DNA of 64,000 nt from contig NZ_LMRV01000024.1 in NCBI RefSeq assembly GCF_001428245.1, forward strand, positions 63,507 through 127,506, in the 5' to 3' direction. How positions within the stretch are numbered: position 1 is the first letter of the stretch; each line of letters opens with the position of its first letter. The notes beneath the pieces are model-generated. The model was not told the DNA's origin. It worked only from the letters and a program-made list of their open reading frames with translations, and did no database searches. Below, one piece after another: positions 25,173 to 34,052 of the stretch. Made by a program: the position numbers and the translations under genes. This DNA comes from Paenibacillus sp. Soil522 (lineage in GTDB: Bacteria; Bacillota; Bacilli; Paenibacillales; Paenibacillaceae).

Positions 25173-26297
25173 GTGTTTGTCATCAAAGAAGAAACAAAGA
25201 TTGGTGTTCCGTTAAATGAAGGGCGATCGGGACAGTTTGAGTTTGGCATTTATACGTTAGGCGATATTAGCGCTGATCCTGTAAGCGGAAGGCTGCCGAG
25301 TGCCGGGGAACGGATGAAGGAGATCGTTGCAGCAGCGAAGCTTGCCGATGAGGCCGGCCTCGATGTATTTGGAGTCGGCGAGCATCATCGCTTGGACTTC
25401 GTTATTTCGTCACCTCCTGTCGTATTAGCGGCGATCGCTTCAGCTACGAAGCAAATTCGGTTAACAAGTGCGACTACGGTGCTTGGAACCTCTGATCCGG
25501 TAAGAGAGTTTGAGGATTTTTCGACCTTGGATTTATTGTCCGACGGACGAGCGGAAATGATCGCGGGACGGGGGGCGTACGTGGAATCCTTCCCGCTGTT
25601 CGGACATAACCTGGACGACTATAAGGATTTATTTTACGAGAAAATCAACCTGCTGCTTCAGTTGAACGAAAGCGACCGTATAAGCTGGAATGGCCGATTT
25701 CGCACCAGCTTGCAAAATGCTGAAATTGCCCCGCGTCCGCTGCAGCCCCGTCTGCCTGTGTGGGTCGGAGTCGGGGGGACCCCGCAGAGCGCAGAGCTGG
25801 CCGGAAAGCTGGGCACGGGAATGGCTCTTGCCATCCTTGGAGGCGATCCGGCAAAGTTTAAGCCGCTTGTTGACGTTTACCGGGCCGCAGGCATACGGGC
25901 TGGACATAAGCTTGAAGCGCTTAAGGTAGCTATAACGAGCCATGGCTATATCGCCAATTCTTCTCAGCAGGCCAAGGACGAATATTATCCCTATTACGCT
26001 CATTACGTAAGTCAGTTCATGGGCGGAAATGCGAGAGGCGAGAGGCTGGCGAGAGAGCAGTTCGAGCAGCTGGCGAATCCCGTAAATGCGTTAGCCGTTG
26101 GCAGTCCCGAGCAGATTATCGAGAAAATTTTGGCGCAGCATGAGCTTTTTGGTCATAACAGGTTTATGGCTCAATTCGATATCGGAGGAATCCCTTTCTC
26201 CAAGGTAGCGGCATCGATCGAGCTGCTGGCGGCTAAGGTTGCGCCGGTTGTCCGAAGAGAGCTGAGCAAATCCGGTTTATATGCAGAGCAGCGCTAG
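25173..26297 (+). CDS. Luciferase-like flavin monooxygenase (LLM class)
   Basis: 374 residues with the bacterial luciferase TIM-barrel pattern: FGIYTLGDIS near the N-terminus, the GVGEHHRLDFVISSP motif, RLTSATTVLGTSDPVREFEDFSTLD, the LLSDGRAEMIAGRG stretch, and LPVWVGVGGTPQSAELAGKLG. It should use FMNH2 (or F420) to oxidise a small molecule. The start is uncertain: GTG 25173 has only a weak site and the first ~20 residues are poorly conserved. It stands alone behind an operator-bearing promoter, typical of an inducible stress or detoxification enzyme. Confidence 0.87.
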   Translation: MFVIKEETKIGVPLNEGRSGQFEFGIYTLGDISADPVSGRLPSAGERMKEIVAAAKLADEAGLDVFGVGEHHRLDFVISSPPVVLAAIASATKQIRLTSATTVLGTSDPVREFEDFSTLDLLSDGRAEMIAGRGAYVESFPLFGHNLDDYKDLFYEKINLLLQLNESDRISWNGRFRTSLQNAEIAPRPLQPRLPVWVGVGGTPQSAELAGKLGTGMALAILGGDPAKFKPLVDVYRAAGIRAGHKLEALKVAITSHGYIANSSQQAKDEYYPYYAHYVSQFMGGNARGERLAREQFEQLANPVNALAVGSPEQIIEKILAQHELFGHNRFMAQFDIGGIPFSKVAASIELLAAKVAPVVRRELSKSGLYAEQR

Positions 26298-26317
26298 AAT
26301 GAATAGAAATGTAAGAG

Positions 26318-26365
26318 GAGACTGCCAAAGGCCATTGTATCGGCTGCGGAAAGTCTCTTTTTTTT
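26318..26365 (+). terminator. Terminator after monooxygenase
   Basis: GAGACT (26318-26323) and AGTCTC (26352-26357), with inner GCC/GGC pairing, followed by a run of eight T. Confidence 0.7.
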
Positions 26366-26460
26366 CGGTACACATCTAACGATTGTTGTGATAGTCCATA
26401 GCCGATCGGGCCGGGGAGATGGTACAATTATAAAAAAAATGATGAATAAGGGAGAGGCGC

Positions 26461-26781
26461 ATGGAAGCTTCCAGACTGGATGAATTAAGACAAGGCATTG
26501 ATCAATTGGATCATAAAATTATTTCCTTGCTCGCGGAGCGGTTTCAATTAACAGAAGAGGTCGGTATTTATAAAGCATTAAATAAGCTGACAGCTCAAGA
26601 TCCGGGCCGCGAATCGAAGCAATTTGATAAAATAGCGAAGCTTGCGGATAGTAAAGAGCTGAACCCGGAATACGCAGCCGCTATTTATAGGAGCTTGATG
26701 GACGTTGTTATTTTACGGCATAAAGAAATACAGCAATCGTATGAGCAAAACAGCCGGATTGGACAAATTGAAGCCTACTAA
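26461..26781 (+). CDS. Monofunctional chorismate mutase, AroQ type
   Basis: 106 residues, all-helical AroQ fold: LDELRQGIDQLDHKIISLLA, then ERFQLTEEVGIYKALNK and DPGRESKQFDKI, which supply the Arg, Lys and Glu contacts of the active site. It converts chorismate to prephenate for phenylalanine and tyrosine synthesis. AAGGGAGAGG precedes the ATG. It stands outside any aromatic-synthesis operon, next to a DUF3891 gene 35 bases on, so it may be an extra copy. Confidence 0.88.
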   Translation: MEASRLDELRQGIDQLDHKIISLLAERFQLTEEVGIYKALNKLTAQDPGRESKQFDKIAKLADSKELNPEYAAAIYRSLMDVVILRHKEIQQSYEQNSRIGQIEAY

Positions 26782-26816
26782 TCGACCGTTTTGTCATGAA
26801 GGAAGGGATGGTAACG

Positions 26817-27578
26817 ATGATTGTGTACGAGAAGGAAGAAGCGTTCATACTCATTGCACAGCATGATCATGCACGTATATCCGGAGATCTTGTTTCTGCA
26901 TGGCAAAGCGAATTATTTCATAGCAAAGAGCGCAGAGAAGAGTTAGCCTGCGCAGCTTATGAGCATGATAGCAGCTGGATTGAGCTTGACCGGATTCCGC
27001 TCTGGAATGATGCGGCCCATGCTCCTTATTCGTTCCGTGATTTTCCGGGAAATATTAGATTTTTCTTCTATTCCAAAGGACTGGACCACGTACAGGAAAC
27101 GAGCGAATATGCAGCGCTGCTCGGCAGCATTCTCTACACGACGCTTGCCGAGAGATTCAGAAACGCGGATACGGTTGCGTTCGTAGAACGTGAATTTGCT
27201 AGACAGAGCGCGATTATAGAGCGGCAGAAGCTTGATGTGAAGCTGCTTCAGCTGCATGCGAAAGCGCTGCTGCTTTGCGATGAGCTCTCGCTTTTTGCAT
27301 GCATGGAGCAGCCGGGAACACCTAGGGAGCGCTATGAGTGGTTCGCTGACGGATTTCCGTATTGGTTCGACCGTACGGGACAAACGTCATTGCTTGCCGA
27401 TTGGAAGGATCAAGCGACGATTGAATTGAATCCGTATCCTTTCAGCAGGGAAGTGGAAACGAAACTTTCTTACAAAGAAGTCAGCAAGGCTGACATTGAG
27501 AAGTATGGCATTGCGGAAGCTTATCAGCGAGAGCAATTGAAGGAGCATAAGCTGCTGTTTAAAGAGAAATTAGGGTAA
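26817..27578 (+). CDS. DUF3891 family protein
   Basis: 253 residues starting MIVYEKEEAFILIAQHDHAR, the recognised opening of DUF3891. Several conserved His/Asp groups (QHDHA, YEHDSSW, WNDAAHAPYSF, GLDHVQETSEYAALL) recall a metal-binding helical HD-like fold, but the function of the family is not known to me. ATG 26817 follows AAGGAAGGGATGG; ATG 26796 has no site. It lies 35 bases after the chorismate mutase gene and may share its transcript. Confidence 0.8.
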   Translation: MIVYEKEEAFILIAQHDHARISGDLVSAWQSELFHSKERREELACAAYEHDSSWIELDRIPLWNDAAHAPYSFRDFPGNIRFFFYSKGLDHVQETSEYAALLGSILYTTLAERFRNADTVAFVEREFARQSAIIERQKLDVKLLQLHAKALLLCDELSLFACMEQPGTPRERYEWFADGFPYWFDRTGQTSLLADWKDQATIELNPYPFSREVETKLSYKEVSKADIEKYGIAEAYQREQLKEHKLLFKEKLG

Positions 27579-27624
27579 TATCAACCGCATGCTAGAACAA
27601 TGGAACACCGTCCGAAGTGAAGCG

Positions 27625-27684
27625 CACCCCTTAAAGCAGTCATTGGAAAATCCCAAATGGGAACCGGTGATCCTTTAGGGGGTG
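27625..27684. repeat. Imperfect inverted repeat after DUF3891 gene
   Basis: CACCCCTTAAAG (27625-27636) and CTTTAGGGGGTG (27673-27684) pair at 11 of 12 positions, enclosing a smaller TCCCAAATGGGA repeat, and are followed by TATTTTTT. It can act as a terminator; its size and nested form could also be a small mobile-element relic. The rest of the 304-base gap to 27883 holds no gene I can support. Confidence 0.5.
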
Positions 27685-27882
27685 TATTTTTTATGAGGAA
27701 GTACGAGCTAATAAGCATAAGACGTATCTACTACGCCTATCTATCCCCATATAAGGTTGGATAGAACTCAGACTCGTTAAATAGACCCCTGCACTTCCCG
27801 TCTTGAGTCTCATACTATTCGTTTGCTTTTTTAGTATACTGAATTCCTGAACCAAATTAAGGAAAAACGAGGAGGGAAAAGG

Positions 27883-28905
27883 ATGAAATACGCAATATTG
27901 GGCCAATCAGGCTTGCTTGTTTCCAGATTGGCATTCGGAGCGATGACTTTCGGATCGGGAAACAATCCCAGCGTCTACAAGGTGGATCAAAGCGGCGCGC
28001 AGCAGCTTGTTGACCGCGCTTTAGACGCGGGCATCAATTTTTTTGATACCGCAGACGGTTATGCGGACGGACAAAGCGAAGAGATGCTTGGACGGCTGCT
28101 CGGTACCCGTCGCAAGGAAACGGTCATCGCCACGAAGGCCGGCTTTCGCGTAGGTCCGGGGCTCGTCCAAGCGGGTTTATCCCGCAAACATCTGTTCGAA
28201 GCCTGCGAAGCGAGTCTGAGTCGCTTAGACACGGATTACATCGATCTCTACATCGTACATAAAACCGACCCATACACACCGCTCGAGGAAACACTGGAAG
28301 CGCTGAACGATCTGGTTCGGCAGGGGAAAGTCCGCTATATCGGCTACTCGAATTGGCCGGCTTGGCAAGCGGCGCAAGCCGTAACGATCCAGCGCGAGCG
28401 CCGGTGGGCGTCTTTTATTAACGGTCAGCTGTACTATTCCTTGGTTGGCCGCGACATTGAACATGAGACGGTTCCATTCGCGGTCCGCAACAGAGTCGGA
28501 TTAACCGTCTGGAGTCCGCTCGCAGGCGGCTTCTTAAGCGGTAAATATACCAAGGAGAACTTGAATGACGATCAAAATCGTTTAAGCGGTTTTGATTTTT
28601 TGCCGCATGACAAAGAATGGGGTTTCAACATTTTGGACACCGTTCGTGAAATAGCTGGAGAATATGGATCAACACCGGCACAAGTCTCGCTGGCATGGCT
28701 CTTGGCCCAACCACACGTCAGCAGCGTATTGGTCGGCTCCAGTAAATTAGCCCAATTGGAAGATAATCTGCGCGCAGTAGAGCTTCAGTTGAGCGCCGAG
28801 GATGTAGCGAGACTGGAAGAAATAACGCGGCCGGTTTCCTTGTATCCGAATTGGTTTACGGCCATGACGAATGATATACAAACCGCGGAAGCTTTGGGGT
28901 TATAA
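27883..28905 (+). CDS. Aldo-keto reductase family protein
   Basis: 340 residues with the AKR tetrad: DTADGYADGQSEE (Asp, Tyr), Lys in VIATKAGFRVG, His in YIVHKTDPYTP, and the nucleotide segment VLVGSSKLAQLEDN. GAGGAGGGA precedes the ATG. A TATACT box at 27834-27839 may be its -10. The stop is one base from the start of the decayed flavoprotein gene, so both were once an operon; the reductase itself is intact. Confidence 0.9.
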   Translation: MKYAILGQSGLLVSRLAFGAMTFGSGNNPSVYKVDQSGAQQLVDRALDAGINFFDTADGYADGQSEEMLGRLLGTRRKETVIATKAGFRVGPGLVQAGLSRKHLFEACEASLSRLDTDYIDLYIVHKTDPYTPLEETLEALNDLVRQGKVRYIGYSNWPAWQAAQAVTIQRERRWASFINGQLYYSLVGRDIEHETVPFAVRNRVGLTVWSPLAGGFLSGKYTKENLNDDQNRLSGFDFLPHDKEWGFNILDTVREIAGEYGSTPAQVSLAWLLAQPHVSSVLVGSSKLAQLEDNLRAVELQLSAEDVARLEEITRPVSLYPNWFTAMTNDIQTAEALGL

Positions 28906-28906
28906 T

Positions 28907-29937
28907 ATGAACAAACGGATTGGAATTATCGGAAGCGGTACCGCGGGACTGCAGCTTGCATTTTCCTTGAAAAATGATTTTGACGTAACGCTGCTTCACG
29001 AGGAACCGGATGAGATTCGCAGCGGAAGAATTCAATCGACCCAGGTTTATTTTCGACCGACGTTGGAACGGGAGCAGCGCTTTCATATGCCGGAAACGGA
29101 TGTTGCCCCTTCCATTAAAACCATCCACTTCAACATGGGCCGGGAGAAGCTATTTGTAGGGAGGCTGACAGGCGCGGCAACGTCTGTCGATCAGCGGATG
29201 GCCTTCTCCGAGGCGATGGATAAATTGGTGCAGCACGGCGTGCGCTTTCGTAAAGCCCGCGTATTCCGGAACGAGATTAAGAGCTTGGCTGAATCTTATG
29301 AACTCTCAGGGACCGGTTACCATTTTATTCATAGAAGCGCTGCCTGATGGGATATTGGATGCCTTTATAGGAGTAAGGACAGCTCAAGATTTTGAGGAAC
29401 GGATGGAGAGCATTCTGCAGGAAAATTTTCCGGAGATTTACGGTCGTGTCGACTTGGATCGTTTCTCCCTTGTAGATGAGGCGGCTTATCTACAAGCAGC
29501 GATTACACCGGTTATTCACCGGCCGTATCTGATGCTGAACGGCACTTTGGTGTTAGGATGCGGTGACAGTGTCTTCCTTGCAGATCCGGTAACGGGTCAA
29601 GGCTGCAATACCGCCTCCTATTGTGCGGAGCAGTTGTTTGAGACTCTTATGGCACACAAGGAATCCCCATGGGATGAAAAGGTTGGAATCGAGTATTGGA
29701 GCCGGACCCGCCCTTATTTGATGGCAGTGACAGAATGGACCAATGCCATGACCGGACCGCTGCCCGAACACATCGTACAAATGCCTTATGCAAGCAGCCA
29801 CGGATCAACAGATCGCCGACCAAGTAGCCCGCTGGTTCGAGAAACCGCAGAAAGCTCACGAAGCATTCTTCCATCAAAAATATTGCAGCGGCAGTCTATG
29901 CACACGGTTCAGGCTGCCGCTGCGTCTCGATCTATAA
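28907..29937 (+). pseudogene. Styrene monooxygenase-like FAD protein, decayed
   Basis: The N-terminal part (28907 to about 29305) has the Rossmann FAD motif GIIGSGTAGLQLAF; after it the frame changes and the C-terminal part (about 29310-29805) shows ALPDGILDAFIGV, LQAAITPVIHRPYLMLNG and GCGDSVFLADPVTGQGCNTASY, the pattern of styrene monooxygenase StyA and relatives. A second frameshift near 29805 moves to a frame reading QQIADQVARWFEKPQKAHEA and ending at TAA 29937. Compared with about 415 residues in StyA, roughly 70 are missing at the first junction. Two shifts plus a deletion make this a pseudogene. Confidence 0.82.
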
Positions 29938-29990
29938 AAATGGGGCTTGACCAGCGCTTAGGGTGGTGCCCGCTTTTTTTGCCAAAGCTA

Positions 29991-30164
29991 TTACTTCACC
30001 GGCCCCATGGCCCCGGTTGTGAGATCCAATTTCACGTTAATATCCGCATCCTTGACCGCCTTGCCCCAATTGTCTTCCACTTTTTTAAATTCCTTGTATT
30101 GGAAAGCTCTTACGTATATGCCAAACCCGATTTCATGCTCCTGAATGATTTTCTGACTGCTCAT
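29991..30164 (-). pseudogene. Fragment resembling Ger(x)C C-terminus
   Basis: A 57-codon open frame reading MSSQKIIQEHEIGFGIYV... and ending TTGAMGPVK, closed by an in-frame TGA just upstream. The order GFG, a basic stretch, W, DINV, TGAMG resembles the C-terminal end of Ger(x)C spore-germination lipoproteins. No upstream part is present, so it looks like a relic left between the decayed flavoprotein and the PRPP synthetase. The family match is from memory and tentative. Confidence 0.45.
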
Positions 30165-30245
30165 TCATCGGTCCATTCCTCATTACCCGCCAAAGTGATG
30201 AGGCGTCAGCTTATTTTTCCACGATTTTCCAAAGCTATGCATGAC

Positions 30246-30280
30246 AAAAACCACCCCCTTGCCGTTAAACAAGGGGGTGG
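30246..30280 (-). terminator. Terminator of the prs gene
   Basis: CCACCCCCTTG (30251-30261) and CAAGGGGGTGG (30270-30280) form an 11-bp stem; on the minus strand it is followed by TTTTT. Confidence 0.85.
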
Positions 30281-30320
30281 GGGAATTGTTCTATAGAGCA
30301 TAGCGGCTATCGGATAACCA

Positions 30321-31262
30321 TTATGTGCCAGCTTTGAACAAGGTGGCAATGGAGCCGCCTTCCGTAATAATTTTGATCGCTGTAGCAAGCAGCGGCGACA
30401 TTGGAAGAACGACAAACTTATCCGTATGCGCCTCATCGATCGCGATCGTATCCGTAATGACGACCTCGCGGATATTCGGATGGTTGAGTTTCTCCAGTGC
30501 ATTCGCTGAGAAAAGCCCGTGCGTTGCACATATGTAAGAATCATGCGCGCCTTTTTTCTTAAGCGCCTCTACGACGTTAACGATCGTGCTGCCCGTATCG
30601 ATTAAGTCTTCGATAATGATCGGAGTCATATCTTCCACGTCCCCGATGATATGCGTAATCTCGGATTGGTTATGAGCCGGGCGGTTTTTAATCATAATCG
30701 CGAAAGGGCAATCGAGTAAACCAGCAAGCTTCTCGGCGGTTGTAGCTCTTCCCGCATCAGGGGATACAACGACAGGGTTTTTAATTTTTTTGCCTCTTAA
30801 ATATTCGATGATCATATCAAGCGCGGTTAAATGATCGACTGGAATATCGAAAAAGCCTTGAATCGGATCGGCATGCAAATCAACCGTAATAATCCGGTTG
30901 GCGCCGACAGTAGTCAGCACATCCGCTACCAGCTTAGCGGAGATCGGCTCGCGCGGCGCCGATTTTCTTTCCTGACGGGCGTAGCCATAGTAAGGCATGA
31001 CGATATTGATCGTTTTAGCCGATGCGCGCTTAGCCGCATCGATCATGATGAGCGTCTCGATCAAATGCTCGTTTACGGGATGGGATAGCGATTGCACGAT
31101 AAACACGTCGCACGTGCGAATTGATTCCTGGTAGGATACATGAATTTCGCCGCTCTGCAATCTGGAAATGGTGACATTTCCTAGCGGAAGATCAAGCTCC
31201 TTGCACAGCTCTTCGGCAAGCCTTTGGTTCGAGGTGCCAGAAAAAATTTTAACCTTTTGCAT
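30321..31262 (-). CDS. prs: Ribose-phosphate pyrophosphokinase (PRPP synthetase) paralog
   Basis: 313 residues, the normal length. Conserved parts: KIFSGTSNQRLAEELC, SGEIHVSYQESIRTCDVFIVQS-type start, YYGYARQERKS, VDLHADPIQGFFDIPVDHL and the PRPP-binding loop IIEDLIDTGSTI. It makes PRPP from ribose 5-phosphate and ATP. It differs from the standard enzyme in several places (PDAGRATTAEKLAG instead of a PDxGG loop, KNRP for KRRP), so it is probably a second copy, not the housekeeping gene; the metal and phosphate residues remain. AAGGAGG precedes ATG 31262. The leader holds two matching hairpins. Confidence 0.88.
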   Translation of the reverse strand: MQKVKIFSGTSNQRLAEELCKELDLPLGNVTISRLQSGEIHVSYQESIRTCDVFIVQSLSHPVNEHLIETLIMIDAAKRASAKTINIVMPYYGYARQERKSAPREPISAKLVADVLTTVGANRIITVDLHADPIQGFFDIPVDHLTALDMIIEYLRGKKIKNPVVVSPDAGRATTAEKLAGLLDCPFAIMIKNRPAHNQSEITHIIGDVEDMTPIIIEDLIDTGSTIVNVVEALKKKGAHDSYICATHGLFSANALEKLNHPNIREVVITDTIAIDEAHTDKFVVLPMSPLLATAIKIITEGGSIATLFKAGT

Positions 31263-31277
31263 GTGTTCCTCCTTAAA

Positions 31278-31333
31278 GGTTTGCGCAGCAAACCTGCATC
31301 GTAAGCATGAGCTTAGGCTTGCTGCGCAAGCCT
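31278..31333 (-). promoter_or_regulatory. Twin hairpins in the prs leader
   Basis: GGTTTGC-GCA-GCAAACC (31278-31294) and AGGCTTG-N5-CAAGCCT (31315-31333) are two near-identical hairpins just before the ribosome site of prs. TTGCGCAGCAA (31281-31291) is also the exact reverse complement of TTGCTGCGCAA (31319-31329), so the two can pair with each other instead, which would change access to the leader. Confidence 0.5.
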
Positions 31334-31439
31334 GCTTCAAACGATTTTCTTTGTATAATCATAACAAACAAAGCATAGGAGGACAAATACTAACTAATCG
31401 ATTCAAGTAATGGAACGATTAATGAAAGGTGATAAAGTA

Positions 31440-31780
31440 AATGAATGAGTAAGCATGGGGAGAGGGGAGGCCTTGTGTGTCAGATCAAAGTACTGCTCCA
31501 AGCTATACATGCTGGAAAAAAGTTTGGATGCGCTTGAATTCACAAAAGCTACTGTGTATGAACTCGAATGGTGTTAAAAGTATAACGGTAATTAGTGGCG
31601 CTATCACGCCTATTTCTGCTTTACCAACGGAAATAGAGGTAAATTTTGGCGTTATCAGCGGTTTTGAATGAGTATGAGACCCATTCAGCGTGAATAAGAC
31701 CAAAAAAGTCCTCTCAAGTTTGGTCACTACCGGGAGCTCAAAGATTAAGACCATAAAATACCTCTATGCAGCATAGAAAG
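31440..31780. other. Gene-free stretch with possible mobile-element relic
   Basis: The 748 bases between prs and the nitrilase gene hold no supported gene. Related words GTATGAGACC, GTGAATAAGACC and GATTAAGACC recur within about 100 bases (31667-31755), the kind of repeated sites seen at ends of IS21-type elements. Short open frames here have no ribosome sites. The assignment is weak. Confidence 0.3.
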
Positions 31781-31814
31781 CAGTTGAAAGCTATTAATCT
31801 TTGCAATAAAAGTT

Positions 31815-31849
31815 AAGACAGCCAGATATTCTTTCGGTTGTCTTTTTTT
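31815..31849 (+). terminator. Terminator-like hairpin with T7 tail
   Basis: AAGACA (31815-31820) plus GCC pairs with GGT plus TGTCTT (31839-31844), followed by a run of T to 31849. It isolates the nitrilase gene from upstream transcription. Confidence 0.6.
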
Positions 31850-32010
31850 ACATAACTAGGATGCGCTCAAAACGGTAGGCTGCGTATTTGAAAATTGGTT
31901 GGATGATTTACGCACCAATTGGACGGTTACAGTACGCCTGGAACACACTATGATAATCCTATAAGGTTAGGCAAGGGCAATGGAACGGGGATAAAAAGGA
32001 GACGACGATT

Positions 32011-32970
32011 ATGAACGAACGAAAGGTAAGAGCAGCTGTCGTTCAGGCGGCGCCGGTATTATTCGATAAACAGTCCGCCATTCAGAAAATAGCGAGCTAT
32101 GCCAAGGAAGCACAGGCGCAAGGCGCCCAATTGCTTCTCTTTCCCGAAGTATTCATAGCGGGCTATCCGAGAGGTCTATCCTTCGGCGCTAGAGTCGGCA
32201 GCAGAACGATGGAAGGCCGTAAGGATTGGGCAAAATACTGGGGCAGCGCAATCGAAATTCCTGGAGAGGATACGGAACTGCTTGGAGAGATCGCGAAGGA
32301 AGCAGGCGTTTATTTGATTATTGGCGTCGTGGAACGGGATCGGGAGTACAGCCATTCGACGCTTTATAACAGCATTGTCTACATTGGACCCGATGGCAGG
32401 CTGCTCGGCAAGCATCGGAAGCTGATGCCGACCGGCTCGGAACGCTTGTTATGGGGACAAGGAGACGGAAGCACGCTTACCGTTATAGAAACTCCGTTTG
32501 GCCGTATAGGCGGTTTGATATGTTGGGAAAACTATATGCCTCTTGCAAGAACCGCCTTGTATGCGAAAGGGATTGATATTTTGGTTGCGCCAACAGCCGA
32601 TGCGCGGGATACGTGGCAAGCGACTTTGCAGCATATAGCGTGCGAAGGCAGGTGCTACGTCATGTCCAGCAACCAGTTCGTCACGAAGGATTCGTATCCG
32701 GCTGATTTGAACGGCTATGCTGAGCTTGCGCAGGAGCCGGATACGCTATGCCGGGGAGGCAGCACGATCGTAGGGCCGCTGGGCGATTATGTAACGGAGC
32801 CGGTGTACGGGCAAGAGTGTATTTTATATGCGGATTTGGATATGGAGGCTGTGACGGCGAGCCGCTTTGACTTCGACGTTGTTGGCCACTATAACCGCCC
32901 TGACGTATTCCAGCTTCATGTGAACGAATCAAAGCAGAGTATTGTAACCTTTAATAATGAAGATGAATGA
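32011..32970 (+). CDS. Nitrilase (carbon-nitrogen hydrolase)
   Basis: 319 residues with the nitrilase triad: Glu in LLLFPEVFIAGYPRG, Lys in HRKLMPTGSER, Cys in GLICWENYMPL. The tryptophan/glutamate context of the Cys (CWE) and HRKLMPT belong to true nitrilases, which turn nitriles into carboxylic acids and ammonia, rather than amidases (CYD or similar). AAAGGAG precedes the ATG. A 46-residue membrane protein gene follows after 14 bases. The gene may let the cell use plant nitriles, but the substrate is not predictable. Confidence 0.9.
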   Translation: MNERKVRAAVVQAAPVLFDKQSAIQKIASYAKEAQAQGAQLLLFPEVFIAGYPRGLSFGARVGSRTMEGRKDWAKYWGSAIEIPGEDTELLGEIAKEAGVYLIIGVVERDREYSHSTLYNSIVYIGPDGRLLGKHRKLMPTGSERLLWGQGDGSTLTVIETPFGRIGGLICWENYMPLARTALYAKGIDILVAPTADARDTWQATLQHIACEGRCYVMSSNQFVTKDSYPADLNGYAELAQEPDTLCRGGSTIVGPLGDYVTEPVYGQECILYADLDMEAVTASRFDFDVVGHYNRPDVFQLHVNESKQSIVTFNNEDE

Positions 32971-32984
32971 CGGGAGGGGATCGA

Positions 32985-33125
32985 ATGGAAGTGCCGGTTG
33001 GCGTATGGGTCGCCGCAGCCATTATTGTCGTTATTTTAGCATGGATCACGTTTTGGATTACGAATAAGGCGTATTCGCGCAGATGGGAAGACCATGATAA
33101 CGAAAATAACGGAAAACGCAATTAG
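32985..33125 (+). CDS. Small single-helix membrane protein (46 aa)
   Basis: GGGAGGGG lies a few bases before ATG 32985. The 46-residue product begins MEVPVGVWVAAAIIVVILAW, one clear membrane helix (about 6-28), followed by a basic and acidic tail (YSRRWEDHDNENNGKRN). It is 14 bases after the nitrilase stop and probably co-transcribed. No family is recognised. Confidence 0.6.
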   Translation: MEVPVGVWVAAAIIVVILAWITFWITNKAYSRRWEDHDNENNGKRN

Positions 33126-33224
33126 GGCGAAGCTCCCATGGAATCGCAATTAATGCTACAATAGTAGAAAAACAGAGGGGACGAAATCGGGAGCGGAGAA
33201 AGGGATCCGGGCCCGGAATAACGA

Positions 33225-33866
33225 ATGGATGAAACAGAACCTCTTGTCACGAAACAATGCGCGAATTGCAAGGAAACAAAGCCTATCTCACAATTTCTTA
33301 GACGAACAGGCAGGCGTTCAAGTGCGGGGTCGCGCCGCGGCGCATGCCGGGCTTGCAGAAAGGCGAAGGCCGCTGCAGCTCCTTCAACCGTCATCGCGAT
33401 TCAAGATCAGAAAGCAATGCGAAGGAAAGCTCAAGCTAATAAGCCGCGCAGTGTGCCGCCTTTGCCGACTGTCCCGCTGCCTAATGACCCTGCCGCTCTG
33501 AAGACGACCCGTCAAGGGACGATTTGGATGAGGGGCAAGACGGATAAGGGGAGGCGCTGGTATCAAGAAATCGAATTGGAGCTCGCGAGAACGCTCGTTA
33601 AGGAGCATGCTGCGGTTATCGTAAACCGTCACACGATTCGCCGCTTGTTCAGCAACAAGGATTTCCGGCACTATGTTTTGGAGCGGGACAACCATGCTTG
33701 TTATTTTTGCGGTGAATTCGGAGATACGATCGATCATTTGCTGCCGCGTGCAAAGGGCGGTCACACGACGCCAGTAAATTGCGTCTGCGCTTGCAATGCC
33801 TGCAATCAATCGAAGGCGGATCAGGATTTACAATCGTTTATTAAAAATGAAGAGATTGTCCCTTAA
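33225..33866 (+). CDS. HNH endonuclease with N-terminal zinc ribbon
   Basis: 213 residues. The N-terminus holds CANCKETKPISQF ... CRACRKAKA, two CxxC pairs that could bind zinc. The C-terminal HNH domain reads RDNHACYFCGEFGDTIDHLLPRAKGG (His pair of the HNH) and closes with CACNACNQSKADQ, giving two further CxxC pairs. It is probably a DNA nuclease; its biological role (restriction, mobile relic or repair) is unknown. The ribosome site before ATG 33225 is weak. A strong terminator follows. Confidence 0.82.
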   Translation: MDETEPLVTKQCANCKETKPISQFLRRTGRRSSAGSRRGACRACRKAKAAAAPSTVIAIQDQKAMRRKAQANKPRSVPPLPTVPLPNDPAALKTTRQGTIWMRGKTDKGRRWYQEIELELARTLVKEHAAVIVNRHTIRRLFSNKDFRHYVLERDNHACYFCGEFGDTIDHLLPRAKGGHTTPVNCVCACNACNQSKADQDLQSFIKNEEIVP

Positions 33867-33897
33867 ATGAGTTTTTAGGTTAAGTTAGTCAAGCAGA

Positions 33898-33945
33898 AAA
33901 AAGGCAGTCCTTAAAGGTCCAAAGACCTCTTAGGACTGCCTTTTT
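33898..33945. terminator. Strong bidirectional terminator
   Basis: AAAAAGGCAGTCCT (33898-33911) pairs with AGGACTGCCTTTTT (33932-33945), with inner GGTC/GACC. It serves the HNH gene and possibly the convergent LacI gene. Confidence 0.85.
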
Positions 33946-34052
33946 GCAAATATAAGAAAGTATAAATTTGAACCTTATACGATGCTTATATTTCACCTCC
34001 AAACGAGCCTTTGCCGTCAAAGACGGCGCCAGCCGTTTACGCTTGATCTGTG

